Below, piece after piece: positions 1 through 10,810 of a DNA stretch of 64,000 nt. The position numbers and the translations under genes are program-made. The notes below the pieces were generated by a model. The model ran no database searches. It was not told the DNA's origin and saw nothing but the letters and a program-made list of their open reading frames with translations. Where the stretch lies: the NCBI RefSeq assembly GCF_019703515.2, contig NC_059368.1, positions 36,657,831 through 36,721,830 on the forward strand, written 5' to 3'. Positions within the stretch are counted from its first letter, which is position 1; each line of letters opens with the position of its first letter. This DNA comes from Myxocyprinus asiaticus. Its lineage: Eukaryota; Chordata; Actinopteri; Cypriniformes; Catostomidae.

Positions 1-48
1 AAAGCACATTGGGAATTGGGCATTCCAAATTGGGAGAAAAAATAAATA
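1..48 (+). repeat. 3' tail of a tRNA-derived SINE, cut by the window edge
   Basis: The tail motif (cattccaaattggga followed by an A-rich run) also ends the fuller SINE at 1645-2080, so the window opens inside the 3' end of another copy of that family. The body of this copy lies outside the window. Confidence 0.7.
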
Positions 49-660
49 TGGAAATGTTGTGCTTTGGTACACAGTGTAAGATATTATTAGGCTTTTGTTG
101 GCCACTGGGACGGGTCCACCGGGAAAGCTCCTGGTGGTCCCGATGGCCAGGCCGCCCCTGTCCGCACTGCTGATCAGAACGCGCACAGTATGCATGATGC
201 AAATTTTATATTTGTCACAGTCTGTGCGTCTTTCTCAACAAGCAGGCGGTCCTTGTCTGTGCACATTATTGCAGCACTAAAAGAGAATCACAAAGCAGTC
301 GTAGTGCGCATGCATCAAACGTGTTGGTATTCACTCGCGGTCAAAAGAGTATACTTTGAAAGCCAATGTGGTCGACTGGGCGCCATCCGTTCCATAATGT
401 AGATTAAAAAAAGGATACCTGGGCCTTACGTCTGCTTTGTGATGCGCCTTTAGTGCAGTCAACAATGGGCATGTGCCGACGATGCGTGCAGACGAGGACT
501 GGTCTAGAAAATCTGGGCTGCACGTGGACAGTCCGCTCAGAATGTGCTGATGATTGACTGATATAAATGCACGTCACACATACTATGCGCATACCAGTAA
601 TCAGTAATCAGTAATGTAGAAAACAGAAGTATACTTTGAACTTTAGGGACCATTCAAACC
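49..660. other. Non-coding stretch, no gene seen
   Basis: Only short open frames without family resemblance occur here. No ints7 exon upstream of the one at 1413 could be found, although the first 1.4 kb might have held one. Confidence 0.5.
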
Positions 661-1300
661 GAATTCATTTTTGTGTTAAAAAAGCTAGATGCATTTTAAA
701 AGTCTCTGTCGACTAACATTTTTAATAAAATGTATTACATGATATGCCGATCGCATATACAAGTGTTTGCTGAAAAGGACTCCCAAATAAAGACAATTTG
801 GTAACACTTTACTATAATGTTCCATTAGTTAACAACATTAGTTAACATGAACTAAGTATGAACAATTCTATTACAGCATTTATTAATCTTAGTTAATGTT
901 AATTTCATCAATAAACTAATAAATGTTTAAAATCAAAAGTTGTATTTGTTAACATTAGTTAATGCACATTGAACATGAACTAAAACTGAACAGTTGTATT
1001 TTTATTAACTAACATTAACAAAGATGAATAAATGCTATAAAATATATATTTTTAATTGTTTGTTCATGATCCTTAATGCATTAAATAATGTTAACGGATG
1101 GAACCTTATTGTAAAGTGTTACCGACAATTTAGGCTAATATATAATAATACAAATATATAATAAAATTTCATAATATTAATATAGAATAATATTAAATAA
1201 TTCAAAGACATTACATTATTGAGGCAGACGAGTAAAGCATTGATTAGACAATTAAAAAAGTGTCTAGAAATCAATATATTGTTTTATGTTATCATGATCT
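661..1300 (+). repeat. AT-rich dispersed repeat, interrupted by a hAT MITE
   Basis: Segments on both sides of the MITE at 800-1123 (for example ctcccaaataa, and attacattattgaggcagacg followed by agtaaagcattgat) recur at 29880-30125 and, inverted, at 48440-48690. This shows a three-copy dispersed family. No coding capacity is visible. The ends of the element were not resolved. Confidence 0.55.
800..1123. mobile_element. hAT-type MITE with 8-bp target duplication
   Basis: Inverted termini GGTAACACTTTACTATAA and its near complement TTATTGTAAAGTGTTACC bound an AT-rich, non-coding 324-bp interior. The flanks are an exact 8-bp duplication, gacaattt, at 792-799 and 1124-1131, which is the hAT hallmark. 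It inserted into an older AT-rich repeat. A degraded relative lies at 57545-57708. Confidence 0.85.
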
Positions 1301-1412
1301 ATTTTGCAATTGAGCTAATCAATCTTTCAGAGGTAAACACGTTCTTGCGTTCTGTCTTTACATATGTGGTATGACTCACTGTGCTTTCCCATCACGTTTC
1401 ACTTGTTTTCAG

Positions 1413-1551
1413 GGTCTATAGCCATAAACACTGCGTTTTTATGATGCTGTGCCAAGTGAACCCCAAAAAAGCAGTGAAAAGACTCGCCATTCAGGACCTC
1501 AAGCTTTTGGCTAAAAAAGCTCCTCATTTATGGACCAGAAAGAACATACAG
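1413..1551 (+). CDS. ints7: Internal exon of ints7 (Integrator complex subunit 7)
   Basis: An acceptor (ttttcag) at 1412 and a donor (cag|gttaga) at 1552 bound a 139-nt exon. It completes one split codon, then encodes 46 residues ending KAVKRLAIQDLKLLAKKAPH LWTRKNIQ. This closely resembles the ARM/HEAT-like repeat segment of vertebrate INTS7 around residue 330-380. INTS7 is a nuclear subunit of the Integrator complex, which cleaves snRNA 3' ends and attenuates paused RNA polymerase II. The exon ends in phase 0. The next ints7 exon recognisable downstream is the terminal one at 4139; all intermediate exons, roughly 500 residues of the protein, are missing. This copy is therefore broken, or the assembly is. 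The identity is from remembered family sequence. Confidence 0.75.
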
Positions 1552-1644
1552 GTTAGATATGGGGTTTTCAAACTTTAAGGCCAAGGACCCTGAATTTGAT
1601 AATCCCCATGTGAGGGACCAGTCTATAATAATAGACTTCTTGTA

Positions 1645-2080
1645 GGGGGGCCTGGGTAGCTCAGTGGTAAAAGACGCTGGCTACCACCCATGGAGTTCGC
1701 TAGTTTGAATCCCAGGGTGTGCTGAGTGACTCCAGCCAGGTCTCCTAAGCAACCAAATTGGCCCAGTTGCTAGGGAGGGTAGAGTCACACGGGGTAACCT
1801 CCTCATGGTCGCTATAATGTGATTCTCGCTCTCGGTGGGGCGCGTGGTGAGTTGTGCGTGGATGCCGTGGAGAATAAAGTGAAGCCTCCACATGTGCTGT
1901 GTCTCTGCGGTAACGCACTCAACAAGCCATGTGAAAAGATGCACGGATTGATGGTCTCAGACGTGGAGGCAACTGAGATTCGTCCTCCACCACCACCCGG
2001 ATTGAGGCAAGTCACTACGCCACCACGAGGACTTGGAGCACATTAGGAGTTGGGCATTCCAAATTGGGAAGAAAAAAAAA
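1645..2080 (+). repeat. tRNA-derived SINE, nearly full length
   Basis: The head carries a Pol III A-box-like stretch (gtagctcagtggtaaaagac) and a B-box-like stretch (agtttgaatcc) about 35 nt further on. A GC-rich body follows, with a tail (cattccaaattggga plus poly-A) shared with the repeat at position 1. It sits in the ints7 remnant between the internal exon and the terminal exon. Confidence 0.8.
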
Positions 2081-2104
2081 ATGCCATGGATCAATATTTA
2101 TATT

Positions 2105-3760
2105 GTAGAGGGCGGCCACAATGACAATTTTCACCTAATTTGGAGCAAAACTGCTGGTCAAAAAATAACCATAGAAAGGTGGCAGTGTTATTTCTACTCT
2201 GAGATAGGTAGGTCTGTTACTAAAATCAGTTGACTTCAGCACCACTTATTGCATTACATGCTAATGGTGAGAGTCCAAAAATTGTGAGAAAAAAAACATA
2301 CTTCTCGAGTTATGTGCCTATAACTTAAGAGGTATTATAGATATCTTAATATCCTTTTAGATTCTGTTTCAGAGCCAAGTTTCCTTTTATGTATCTTCAT
2401 TTTAAGGCCTTGTCTTTTCTTTTTACCTTTGTTTTGTTGGAAAAGAAAAAAACTAGCTTCATACCATGTGACCCACATTTGGTTTTCGACCATTGAAAAT
2501 GGGTAAAATGTAAAAATTTTTCGGATGGAGACGCATTGAGAGCCCCATATCTCTGGGATTTTAACCATATAGGGCCTTGAAAATACAAAAAGGAAAGTTT
2601 GTTCTTAACCAGAATCTAATAGTATTAAGATATTTTGTAGGGCTGGGTATTGATACAGATTTCCTGATTCGATTCAATATCGATTCATATGGGTTTATTT
2701 CAGTTATGATATCCCTTTTGCTTGCATATAAAAGAAATTCTCTCCCAGCTAATGCTGTTAATTATACAGGGGACATTTTAACTAGGTTCATTAGTAAAAT
2801 TATAATTGTACTAATTCTATTTTATTGTTTCATCATTTTGGTCACATTTTTGCTTTTTTAAAAATGAACAAATAAATGTATTCAATCAATAAATAAGATA
2901 TTATATTTCATATATTATTTTTGTTACATAATTATTGTTAATTTGCATAATTTGTACTATTTACATAGATTTGTTGAACACGTGTTAAAACCGGTACTGA
3001 CTCTTTAACAAAAAAACTGAATTTCTGTAAACAGCACCTCTATTAACTAGAGAGGATTCGAATGGCTTTACCTCATCTGTGTGATGCATGATTAGAATTA
3101 AATGTTTTTTTGTAGTTGTTTTTGATCAACAACTGACTGTAAAGAACAGAAAGGGTATTAAAAGAGACAAATAGGTCGCATGGATCTCGTCCTTGAACAC
3201 ACATTACACGGAACAACTTTTACTCTCAACACACTGTGAAAGGATCTCGCTGCTGAACACTTCACGACTAAACTACACAATTACTGGTGAGTGAAATGTA
3301 AACGTTTACCAGCCAGCTGCCACATAAATTCACTTTAGTCGCATAGTGTGAAATTTGGTTGCAAATGCAAGTGATTTCCTCTCATTATAGTGGAAGGTTG
3401 CGCATTGAGTGAAAGATCGATTTTGGGATTTAAGGATCGATATCGTTCAAATGAAGATCGCGATGCATCGGAAAAACTATATTTTTACCCACCCCTAATA
3501 TTTTTTAATACTTCTACAGTTACAGCTTTGGGAAAGCAAGCCATTTTTTATTTTATTTTTCTTAAAATTTTTGGGCTCACATCATTGACAATGCAACAAG
3601 GGGTGCTGAAAAAAACGTATTTTATTTATGGGCCTATCTGTCTCTGTATTAAAATAATAAAAATAAAAAAAAGACACTTCTACCTTTCTATGGTTATTTT
3701 TTTTACCTATAGTTTTGCTCCCAAATCAAAGGCAAAAATTGTCATTTTGGCCCCCTCTAC
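2105..3760. mobile_element. Inverted-repeat DNA element (outer), with a second element inside
   Basis: The left end (gtagagggcggccacaatga) and the right end, read in reverse (gtagagggggccaaaatgac), are diverged inverted repeats extending about 85 bp, including aaaataaccatagaaaggt on both sides. The interior is AT-rich without a transposase. A second element is inserted at 2639-3512. The element occupies the place where ints7 exons should be. Confidence 0.7.
2639..3512. mobile_element. Nested non-autonomous element with 'gggctgggta' termini
   Basis: It begins gggctgggtattgatacaga, followed by repeated gattcgatt-type motifs. It ends with gatcgcgatgcatcgg and acccacccctaa, the inverted counterpart of the start. 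This is a common teleost repeat type (cat/gat-rich ends around a variable AT-rich core). It lies wholly inside the element at 2105-3760. No coding potential was seen. Confidence 0.65.
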
Positions 3761-4138
3761 AAAAAAAAATTGATTAGTCCGTAAATATTGATCCATGGCA
3801 TTTAATAATTTGGCTTTCATCATTCATGTATATCTTTCTTCATAAAAAGTATTAAAAAAAACAAAAAAACATTTCAGCCGGGAAAGTTTCTGAAATTTGG
3901 TTGATTTTGCATGGAATAACTTAAATGGAAAATTATAGTTCAAGACACTTTGTCTGATACAAATGTTAAAAAGCCTTTGTTTTAATAAAGACTTAAAGTT
4001 AATGTTTGTACTAGAAGAAGTGCCTTGAACTATAATGTTTCGATGTGTAAATTACAAGTGTTAAACTTGGTCTTAGGGACAGCAGTAATGAAAGATTGTG
4101 TGCAGTACTCTTATGCTTTCATTTCTGCATGATTCTAG
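3761..4138. other. ints7 intron remnant upstream of the last exon
   Basis: AT-rich, no exon seen. It ends in a usable acceptor (gattctag) at 4138. Confidence 0.5.
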
Positions 4139-4429
4139 ATTCCTCTTGATTCCAAGATGAATGAGATTGAACAGAAGGTGGAGCCTCATAATGATTACTT
4201 CAGCACACAATTCCTGCTGAACTTCTCCATCCTGGGCACCCACATTGTCTCTGTGGAGGCTTCACTTGTAGACACCAGTGGGATTGAATGGAAGACAGGA
4301 CCAAAAACCACTGTATCGGTAAAGTCCCTTGAAGACCCTTACTCCCAGCAGCTGCGCCATCAGTTACAGGAGCAGCAGACTGGGCCTCAGCCAGGCCCTC
4401 AGAGGAACATCTGTGCCCGCTTTCAATGA
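4139..4429 (+). CDS. ints7: Terminal coding exon of ints7 (Integrator complex subunit 7)
   Basis: The exon follows an acceptor AG at 4137-4138, starts in phase 0 and ends with TGA at 4427-4429, giving 96 residues. It contains VEPHNDYFSTQFLLNF, WKTGPKTTVSVKSLEDPYSQ and a Gln-rich tail ending in RF-Gln, matching the C terminus of vertebrate INTS7 as I remember it; human ends shortly after a similar Gln-rich run with RF. The reading frame is clean, with no stop or frameshift. Because the exon at 1413-1551 also ends in phase 0, splicing the two directly would keep the frame and give an internally deleted protein. Whether this is an expressed partial gene, a pseudogene or an assembly collapse cannot be decided here. 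No obvious AATAAA follows within 400 bp. Confidence 0.85.
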   Translation: MPLDSKMNEIEQKVEPHNDYFSTQFLLNFSILGTHIVSVEASLVDTSGIEWKTGPKTTVSVKSLEDPYSQQLRHQLQEQQTGPQPGPQRNICARFQ

Positions 4430-4960
4430 CCGCTGATCCTCATGAACTTCTTACTGGTTAAATACCACTGTTCTCTACTGTTTTTGTACTAGTGAGTAAA
4501 TGGCAGAATTGTATTACTTTTTCAACTTTGCTTGGCTTGATAATGTTTTTCTAGTGTATTCCATCTTAAATCTTTGTGAAAATGCTTAACAAAATACTTA
4601 GGCTCAAAACAAATGCATGCATTTAAATTAACCTTGAGTAAAGGTCTTCTGTTACTTGTTTTTTTACTCTGCTATGGTGGATCATGTCAGTAAAAACATA
4701 CGACTTGTGTGCTATGTTTCAAGTCCTCTGAAGCCCCACAACTTGTGAGAAACAGATCAAATTTAGTTCCAAGTCAATGTTCAATGATAATTTTCCCCTC
4801 CCGGGTAGTGAAGCATGGCAAACTATGTCAGTTCATGGTGAGGAAGATGTAGGGTGGCCCATAACCGTCTGCTAGCATAATATCACTAGCCAAAATGGTA
4901 GTATGACATTAAACTTAGATAAGCTGCTGGTAGTGCTAATTAATGCGGTCTGAAGGGCAA
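4430..4960. other. 3' flank of ints7, no further gene
   Basis: AT-rich sequence without an open frame of note. Probably the ints7 3' UTR, then the edge of the DIRS-like element; the boundary was not found. Confidence 0.4.
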
Positions 4961-5009
4961 TTAGTCAAGAAAAAATGCACTAGCTAGTATGGTGGTGAAC
5001 ACTGAAAAT

Positions 5010-5660
5010 TTAACCCTCCTTCACAGCAAGCACCAGGGAAGATAAGGAAGACGACGTCCAAGTTGTAAAACCGGGCAAAGGTGTGAGGGAAGCCCAACCA
5101 GTGACCAAGCAGATGTCCTTCAGGGACAAGCACTTAGACCACGCCTAGGAGGAGGCCATACTTCTGGTAGAGTAACCTTTAACTCCCATAGGACATTTTT
5201 TGCCTTGCGAATCGTGTGCGAGCACAATAGCATCTGTCAACCTTGTTTGACTCGTACATTCAATGTAAATGTGTAGCGCCCTCACAGGGAAGTGCATGTG
5301 CAGCTTCTGAGTCTCATCTGATGTGGAAGGAGGAGGGAAGAAATCCTGTAAGATAACCACCTGAGACATGAAAGGAGTGGCCAAAACCATGGGCACATAA
5401 CCTTTCCTAGGCTTGAGAATAAATTCATCTGACTACAAGCCCGGTCCAAACTCCAAGCTAGAGTTGTTGACGATATGTCCAGAAGATCCCCGATGCATTT
5501 AACTGAAGCCAATGCAAGACGAAGTGCAGTCTTTAAAGAAAGCCCTCGAATGGGGGACCTGTAAGCGCCTTTAGCACAAGCGCTAAATCCCAGACCATAA
5601 TGGTAGCAGGACAAGGGGGCCTCAGCTGCCATGCATCTCACAAAAATTTTATGACCAATG
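5010..5660 (-). pseudogene. Tyrosine recombinase remnant of the DIRS-like element
   Basis: The minus-strand frame starting near 5641 contains LSLKTALRLALASVKCIGDL, typical of the tyrosine recombinase of fish DIRS elements. Further along, across frame changes, come an STRSMASS-like stretch and a DICLVTGWAS / FYNLDV-like C terminus near 5010-5150. In intact elements this enzyme integrates the circular DNA copy without an integrase. Several frameshifts and stops make this copy non-functional. Confidence 0.65.
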
Positions 5661-5984
5661 GGTGTTTGCCTACTGACAAACCACCAATGGGGTCACGGCC
5701 AGTCGCTATAACAGCAACATTGGAGCATGGATGGAGTGAGTCCTGCATCCAAACGCTCCTGCAGGAAGTGAAATGTTGACTGCACAGGGTGATGTGCCAG
5801 GTTTACACCTAGAGAGAAACACCAGTCAGCAAAAATTCACCATTTATGGCATATAACCGCCTCTTAGAGGGGGCTCTGGCCTGTAATATAGTGTTGAGCA
5901 CTGGCTATGGCATCCCATCTGTTTCAAACGAACGTGAAGCTTCTACAATTCTGGACGCGGATACCAGATTGTGCTTCTCTCTTG

Positions 5985-7100
5985 CTAGAGCAATCTGTGA
6001 GCTGGAGCATCCAAGCCCAGCAGAGCGTGAGTCATGGAGTACCAGAGGCAACAATGCGTGTCACCTTGGAGGCAAACAGGTCCATCTCGGCTTCCCCGAA
6101 CAGTTCCCAAATCATCCAAACTGTCTGAAGATGAAGTCTCCATTCCCCCTGTGTCACATCCTGACATGAATACATATCTGCGCCACAGTTCATGTGACCA
6201 GGGATGTGCGTTGCATGTATCATAAGGATATGCTTCTAGCACCAGAGGAGAAGGTTGAATGTCCTTTGCACAGAGCTCCCGAGCCTGTGTTGGACGTGTC
6301 CATTGTGACAACTTTGCGTCTGGTCACTTGACCGAGCAAATGCCCTTCTGGTAAAACGTAGCTGTCTTCCAAATGGCTAGCGCAGCTAGGCAGCAGCACA
6401 TCACCACAAGACGCAAGCGACCATGTCACCGTGATTAACGGGGTACTCTCGAGTTGACCCAGCACTGGAGAGGCCTCATATGTAACAAGCCCAGGGGGAT
6501 AGCGGCTGCATCAGTGGCCATCAGCTCCAAGACCCACTGAAAGTGTTTCAGTGGAAAAGCTCTCCCTAGCTTGAAATGCATCAAGCACTGGAGGATAGAC
6601 TGAGTGCGATCATCGATCAAACGCAAATGGTCGCAGTCGAGTCGAGTGTCATTACTAAAAAGGAAACCCGAGAGCTGGACACCAACACGCTCTTAGCCAA
6701 ATGCTCCAAATGTGCGAGCAACAAATCCCTGTGTTTGCAAGCTTGTTCCTCTGACTGCGCTAAAAGCAACCAGCCACTGAGGTAGTTCAAAATGTGATCC
6801 AGCGCGTCTCGCACCATGACTGTGGGGGATACAACACAGTTGAAAAAAGGCTGCCGCCTCACGAACTGCAACATGCAGCCATGTTCGCTCATGCTCAGCA
6901 CCCAACTGGAAAGGCCCGGAAGACCTCACCATGCATATGTGTAACTGGCCAGAGGACACAGGAGCCCCGTGTCCACCTGGAACTGCGCACCTCCCATCAT
7001 CGGTCGTGTTTTGACATGCTGTTTTTTGGAAATAAGCGAATTTTTGTGCACATGTATGTGCCTTGAGCAATTTCAATGGGGCATGAAAACTTTATTGGAA
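5985..7100 (-). pseudogene. Reverse transcriptase / RNase H remnant of the DIRS-like element
   Basis: Read on the minus strand from the right, the RT region includes LNYLSGWLLLAQSEEQACKH, where intact relatives have the catalytic Tyr-x-Asp-Asp signature; here the Asp pair is Ser-Gly. Next come SILQCLMHFKLGRAFPLKHF and IPLGLLHMRPLQCW, then an RNase H part with VVTMDTSNTGSGALC and HIPGHMNCGADM, and finally a tail containing EMDLFASK. The pieces lie in different frames, so several frameshifts separate them. The lost catalytic Asp pair and the breaks show that it is inactive. Confidence 0.75.
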
Positions 7101-7599
7101 TGTGACAACATTTTGGCATGGAGCCAACAACAGTACAAACACACACAGTGCTGCTGACATCATTTCGATCCTGGCAACCATGAAACTCTACGGGGACATT
7201 GATGAGTTGTTCGGGTCTTATTGGGAGCCTGAGTGAACAGTTACAGGTGCATGAGCTCTGGTCCCCACTTGGTGCTTGTGCCGTCAGGAATGTTGTCCTT
7301 GCCCAGGTGGAGTCTTCCTGCTGGGACAACGGCATTTCAGAAGTGCAATCTTGCAATTTGGCCAGAGCCAATGGGGCCTAACCGCTGACTTGCATCTTGG
7401 GAGGTGGAGTAGCAGGGGCACTGAGCTTAGGGGGACGTTGACCTGAGGAGGAATGCAAGCGAGTCTGTTGCGCTACAGAATGCCCTCGCCTCTGCAAGAG
7501 CTGTTTGTTGTCCTGTGACTGCTTTTAGCTGCTTGGAAACTTTTGGAGAAGGCAATCATGGCCTCACTGAACAGCCCCTGTTGAGACACCATCAAGCAA

Positions 7600-8542
7600 C
7601 ACAGCTTTATCTATGTAGCGTATCTGAATGAATGAATGAATGAATGAAAGAATATGAGTCCCCTGTCCTCTATGTAAAGCGCATTGAGTGTAGTGTTGCA
7701 CACTTCTGATGTTGCTCCCGCGCAGATGGAGAAAACATCTGCATAGATAGCGAACTCAAGTGTGTGGGAAAACCTAGACATTTTCCTGAAACAGAGCAAA
7801 ATGCATGGTCTGTGTTTCAACTGGAGTCCATATGAATGCATTTTTTCCATTATAGAGCTGAAGCTTTGAGTGAAATCTTGTGTGTAAACAAGGTAGAGAT
7901 GTGAAACAGCCGCATTTTCCGTGAAGTGTGAGCGCTATTGGTGAATGCAGAAATGCGGCTGCACGCCCCAAAGGTAAAATATGCTTCATGGTCAGTGCCC
8001 ATCCTGCGAGTGATTGGCATAAACAGTCACTTATGTCTTACGTGCATGCAAACAGGTGTAACAAATCAGGTATGTGTCAAAATATTGGATCTGTGCATAA
8101 GTCTTTGCAGTGTAAATACATTAACGCAGCCTAATAGGTCTGCCGCTGTCTAATAGGTTGTTAATATTAATCAAACAACAATATTGAAAAGAAAGCCACT
8201 GACTGCTCTTTATTTATTTGTTGTTATTAGCCTACTATGTTCTTTAAGTTTACTTTATACTTAAGCTACTTCTTTGTTATAATGACTATTTAACTGAATA
8301 ATAAATAAAAAAAATTACAAAAAAGCATGAAGCAGTGTTTACTTGGTTAAGAAACACTAAGGCAGCATGCCATTGTTTTATTTATTGTATTTATATTTAC
8401 ATTAATATTTTATTATTTCAGTACTAAATCAAGGAGTGTATTCAATAGCATATTATCCATTTTTACTGTGGTATTGAATTTCAAATACCAAGAATTGTGA
8501 AATTCCAATTTTATTGTACCAAAATGTATATATATATAAATA
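7600..8542. repeat. Repeat-rich interruption of the DIRS-like element
   Basis: This stretch holds a short (gaat)n run (7626-7650) next to a SINE-tail-like motif (tgtaaagcgcattgagtg), AT-rich sequence and a short (ta)n run near 8528-8540. None of the DIRS frames continue through it, so it is best read as later insertions between gag and RT. Confidence 0.45.
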
Positions 8543-8850
8543 GCAACAACAAAAGTCAGAGGGAACATTAGTTACACCCTTACTATTTTACGAGAAGTGC
8601 CCTGAAATTTTTAATGACCACCAAGAGTCTGGACCTCAGTTTAACGTGGTGTCCCCATCACTATACTGGGGCATAAGGACTCACATAGACCACAGGGTTA
8701 GCACCCTCTGCTGGCCTCACATAACACCTCTTATATTAATTTTCTCTAGGTCTCTCATCTAGGTACTGGCCAGGCTCAACCCTGCTTAGCTTTAGTGGGC
8801 AGCCAGGCTAGATCTACAGGTTGATATGTCTGCTGTCTAATTATCTGTCA
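8543..8850 (-). repeat. 5S-rRNA-derived SINE (SINE3-like)
   Basis: On the minus strand the head contains agctaagcagggttgagcct, ggccagtacctagatgagag and acc, matching the 3' half of 5S rRNA. A body typical of fish 5S-derived SINEs follows (ccagcagagggtgctaaccc, ccccagtatagtgatgggga). The first half of the 5S sequence is absent or decayed, so this is a repeat and not a functional 5S gene. Confidence 0.75.
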
Positions 8851-8869
8851 AATTAAGCCAGAGATGATG

Positions 8870-9731
8870 CTCTGCAGACACCAGGTTACCCATCGATTTT
8901 TGATGGCTTGGAGAGTGACTTTAGTAGCCCGGAGCACCATGTCAGTGGCATGACTCAAGTCGTTGAACAACTAGGGATCTGGGACATTCGCATCCATATC
9001 CTTAAGCAGGTCAGCCTGGTAGGCCTGCAGGACCACCATTGTGTGCAGGGCCGAACCAGCCTGACTTGCCACTCTATAGGCCTTGCCTAAGAGTGCAGAT
9101 GTTAGTCTGCAAGGCCTAGATGGATGCGCGGGTCTGGTCCTCTACACCGATGCGGAGGAGGGCCTCTTCCAAAGTGGGAATCTTAGTGTAACCCCGCTGC
9201 TTGTCGTGGTAAAGCGTTGTGAAGGCTGCGGCTCCTGAAATGAGCGTTCGCACAGAGTAGGGCGAACGGCACATTTTGGTGAACGGTTCATGCAGTTCAG
9301 GGAAGAACGACACTAGCCGGAGTGATGCAGAGTCGCTTCTCCTCTGGTAAAAACGATCATCAAGGGCATCATCATCGGGGTGGGACACTCTAATTTGACT
9401 AACTTTCGACTGCCCGAGAGAACCTGGGTCGGCTCAGCATCAGAGATTTTCATCTGGTTTTCATCCCTTCAGGGAGAGATACCAGCGAACTCATCAACTT
9501 CAGACGCTTCAGTCGACATAACGTCCCCGTCTTCGTCGTAACCACCAAATGTGATCGCACCCTGCACGCAGATAGTGGGGCGCAGGCTATCACAGGCATA
9601 TTCCATGGGTGAAGATGCTTGAAATGAGACGGAGAGGCACGCAAGACTTGCGTCGGCGACAAATCCTCAAACTTTCCACGCTCTATATCCTGCCCTCGGA
9701 TGCCTCCCTCGTGTGCTCCCTCAGGAGCCAC
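8870..9731 (-). pseudogene. Gag remnant of the DIRS-like element
   Basis: The minus-strand frames carry FFPELHEPFTKMCRSPYSVR and GYTKIPTLEEALL, then (nearer 8900-9110) SALHTMVVLQAYQADLLKDM. All resemble the Gag-like protein of fish DIRS elements as I remember it. The frames are broken by stops near 9390 and 9110. Gag would package the element RNA; this copy cannot encode it whole. Confidence 0.6.
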
Positions 9732-10480
9732 AGAAGGAGAATGGTGGAAGGGGAGGGGACCGGCATCGTCCTTCAGAAATAAGCGTCTTGAGTTTCATGC
9801 GCTCACAGGCGTGCAACCAGTGCCCATTAGGCAGGGGAATATAATGTATTTTTCACATGGTGGGAAACATTTGCAAAATGCCATCTTTAAAAAGATGTCA
9901 TTAAGTAAACAGCTCTTTTAGATGCTTGTGTACAGTAGAACACATGCAAATCGCAATATGCAATGGCATTATGAAACACATTAAATCAAAGGATATGCTT
10001 TTTTTAAGCACAACAGGAAGCTGGAAATAATCCACTTGCTGCTGAAGTGCAGTATGAACGGTGAAGCGAAAGCTCTCCGTCCGCTGACAGACAGGAAGCA
10101 AAAAATAATGAACTCGCTGAGATGTGTATCAACGGCGAAGTGCAGTGTAGGTTGCTCGTTGGAGCACCATAGGGAAGCAGAAACAATCCATTCGCTGTTA
10201 AGGTGTGCAGAATCAGATGACGGAGCGAAGATCAGGCGTCCAGAGTACGAGAGATGATATCGGATCCCTGAAGGAAAAAATTCTGATCAGATTAGAGCTG
10301 TGCTCCACCTTATATGCTTGCGATGATGCGCCTATCAGGGGTGGAGCCTTAAGCACACTCTGCCAATGAAATCGGTGTGATTCTAAAGGGCTTCAGAGAT
10401 CGTCACTCCTAGGCGGGGTTCCTATAGCGTCAGCAACTGATGCAGCGTCGAAGTGACAGACTTGGAAAGGAAATGGGATT

Positions 10481-10810
10481 TGTTCTACCCTTGCTATATG
10501 TATTATTTTAAGATTGTTTCCTTTTTTGAGCTTTCCTAGAACATTCCAGATAATATATCATAAAAGTTGGGATTGACTTTACGCATAGCAATAAGTTTGC
10601 TGATGTTTTTGACAGCAAAAATTAACTCGTGAGGTGTTGTTCACAAAATTCTTTTTTTTTTCTTTTTTTTTCTTTTTTTTTTCTATTTATGTAAGAAAAT
10701 GTTTGGTTAGGTTGAAGAAATGTATTAAAATCTTTGTCTTATTTATAACAAAACTAGTAATCTGAACCACTGTCAAGTTGCGTTTTTTACAGTTAGCAGA
10801 ATACATTCTT
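10481..10810. other. Non-coding spacer with a T-rich tract
   Basis: The only structure seen is a (cttttttttt)n tract at about 10650-10683. No open frame resembles a known protein. Confidence 0.5.

Larger units (their letters stand above)
4960..10480 (-). mobile_element. Decayed DIRS-like (tyrosine recombinase) retrotransposon, interrupted
   Basis: Read on the minus strand, the order is gag remnant (about 9731-8870), RT plus RNase H remnant (about 7100-5985) and tyrosine recombinase remnant (about 5660-5010), the DIRS1 order. The right-hand terminal region near 10380-10470 (tagcgtcagcaactgatgca, gtcgaagtgacagacttgg) resembles cyprinid DIRS termini. All three coding parts are broken by stops and frameshifts. 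A repeat-rich interruption including a 5S-derived SINE (8543-8850) separates gag from RT. The outer ends are approximate. Confidence 0.7.

Noticed and set aside
1650..1725. tRNA gene suggested by A-box and B-box motifs
   Set aside because: The boxes head a 430-bp repeat with a tail shared with position 1-48, so it is a tRNA-derived SINE; the anticodon arm and acceptor stem do not fold convincingly.
3390..3773. 127-residue ORF
   Set aside because: It runs across the ends of two nested non-coding elements and is AT-rich with no family resemblance.
5846..6225. Plus-strand open frames of 60-110 residues
   Set aside because: They are antisense shadows of the RNase H remnant of the DIRS-like element.
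8755..8815. 5S rRNA gene on the minus strand
   Set aside because: Only the 3' half of 5S is recognisable and a SINE body follows it.
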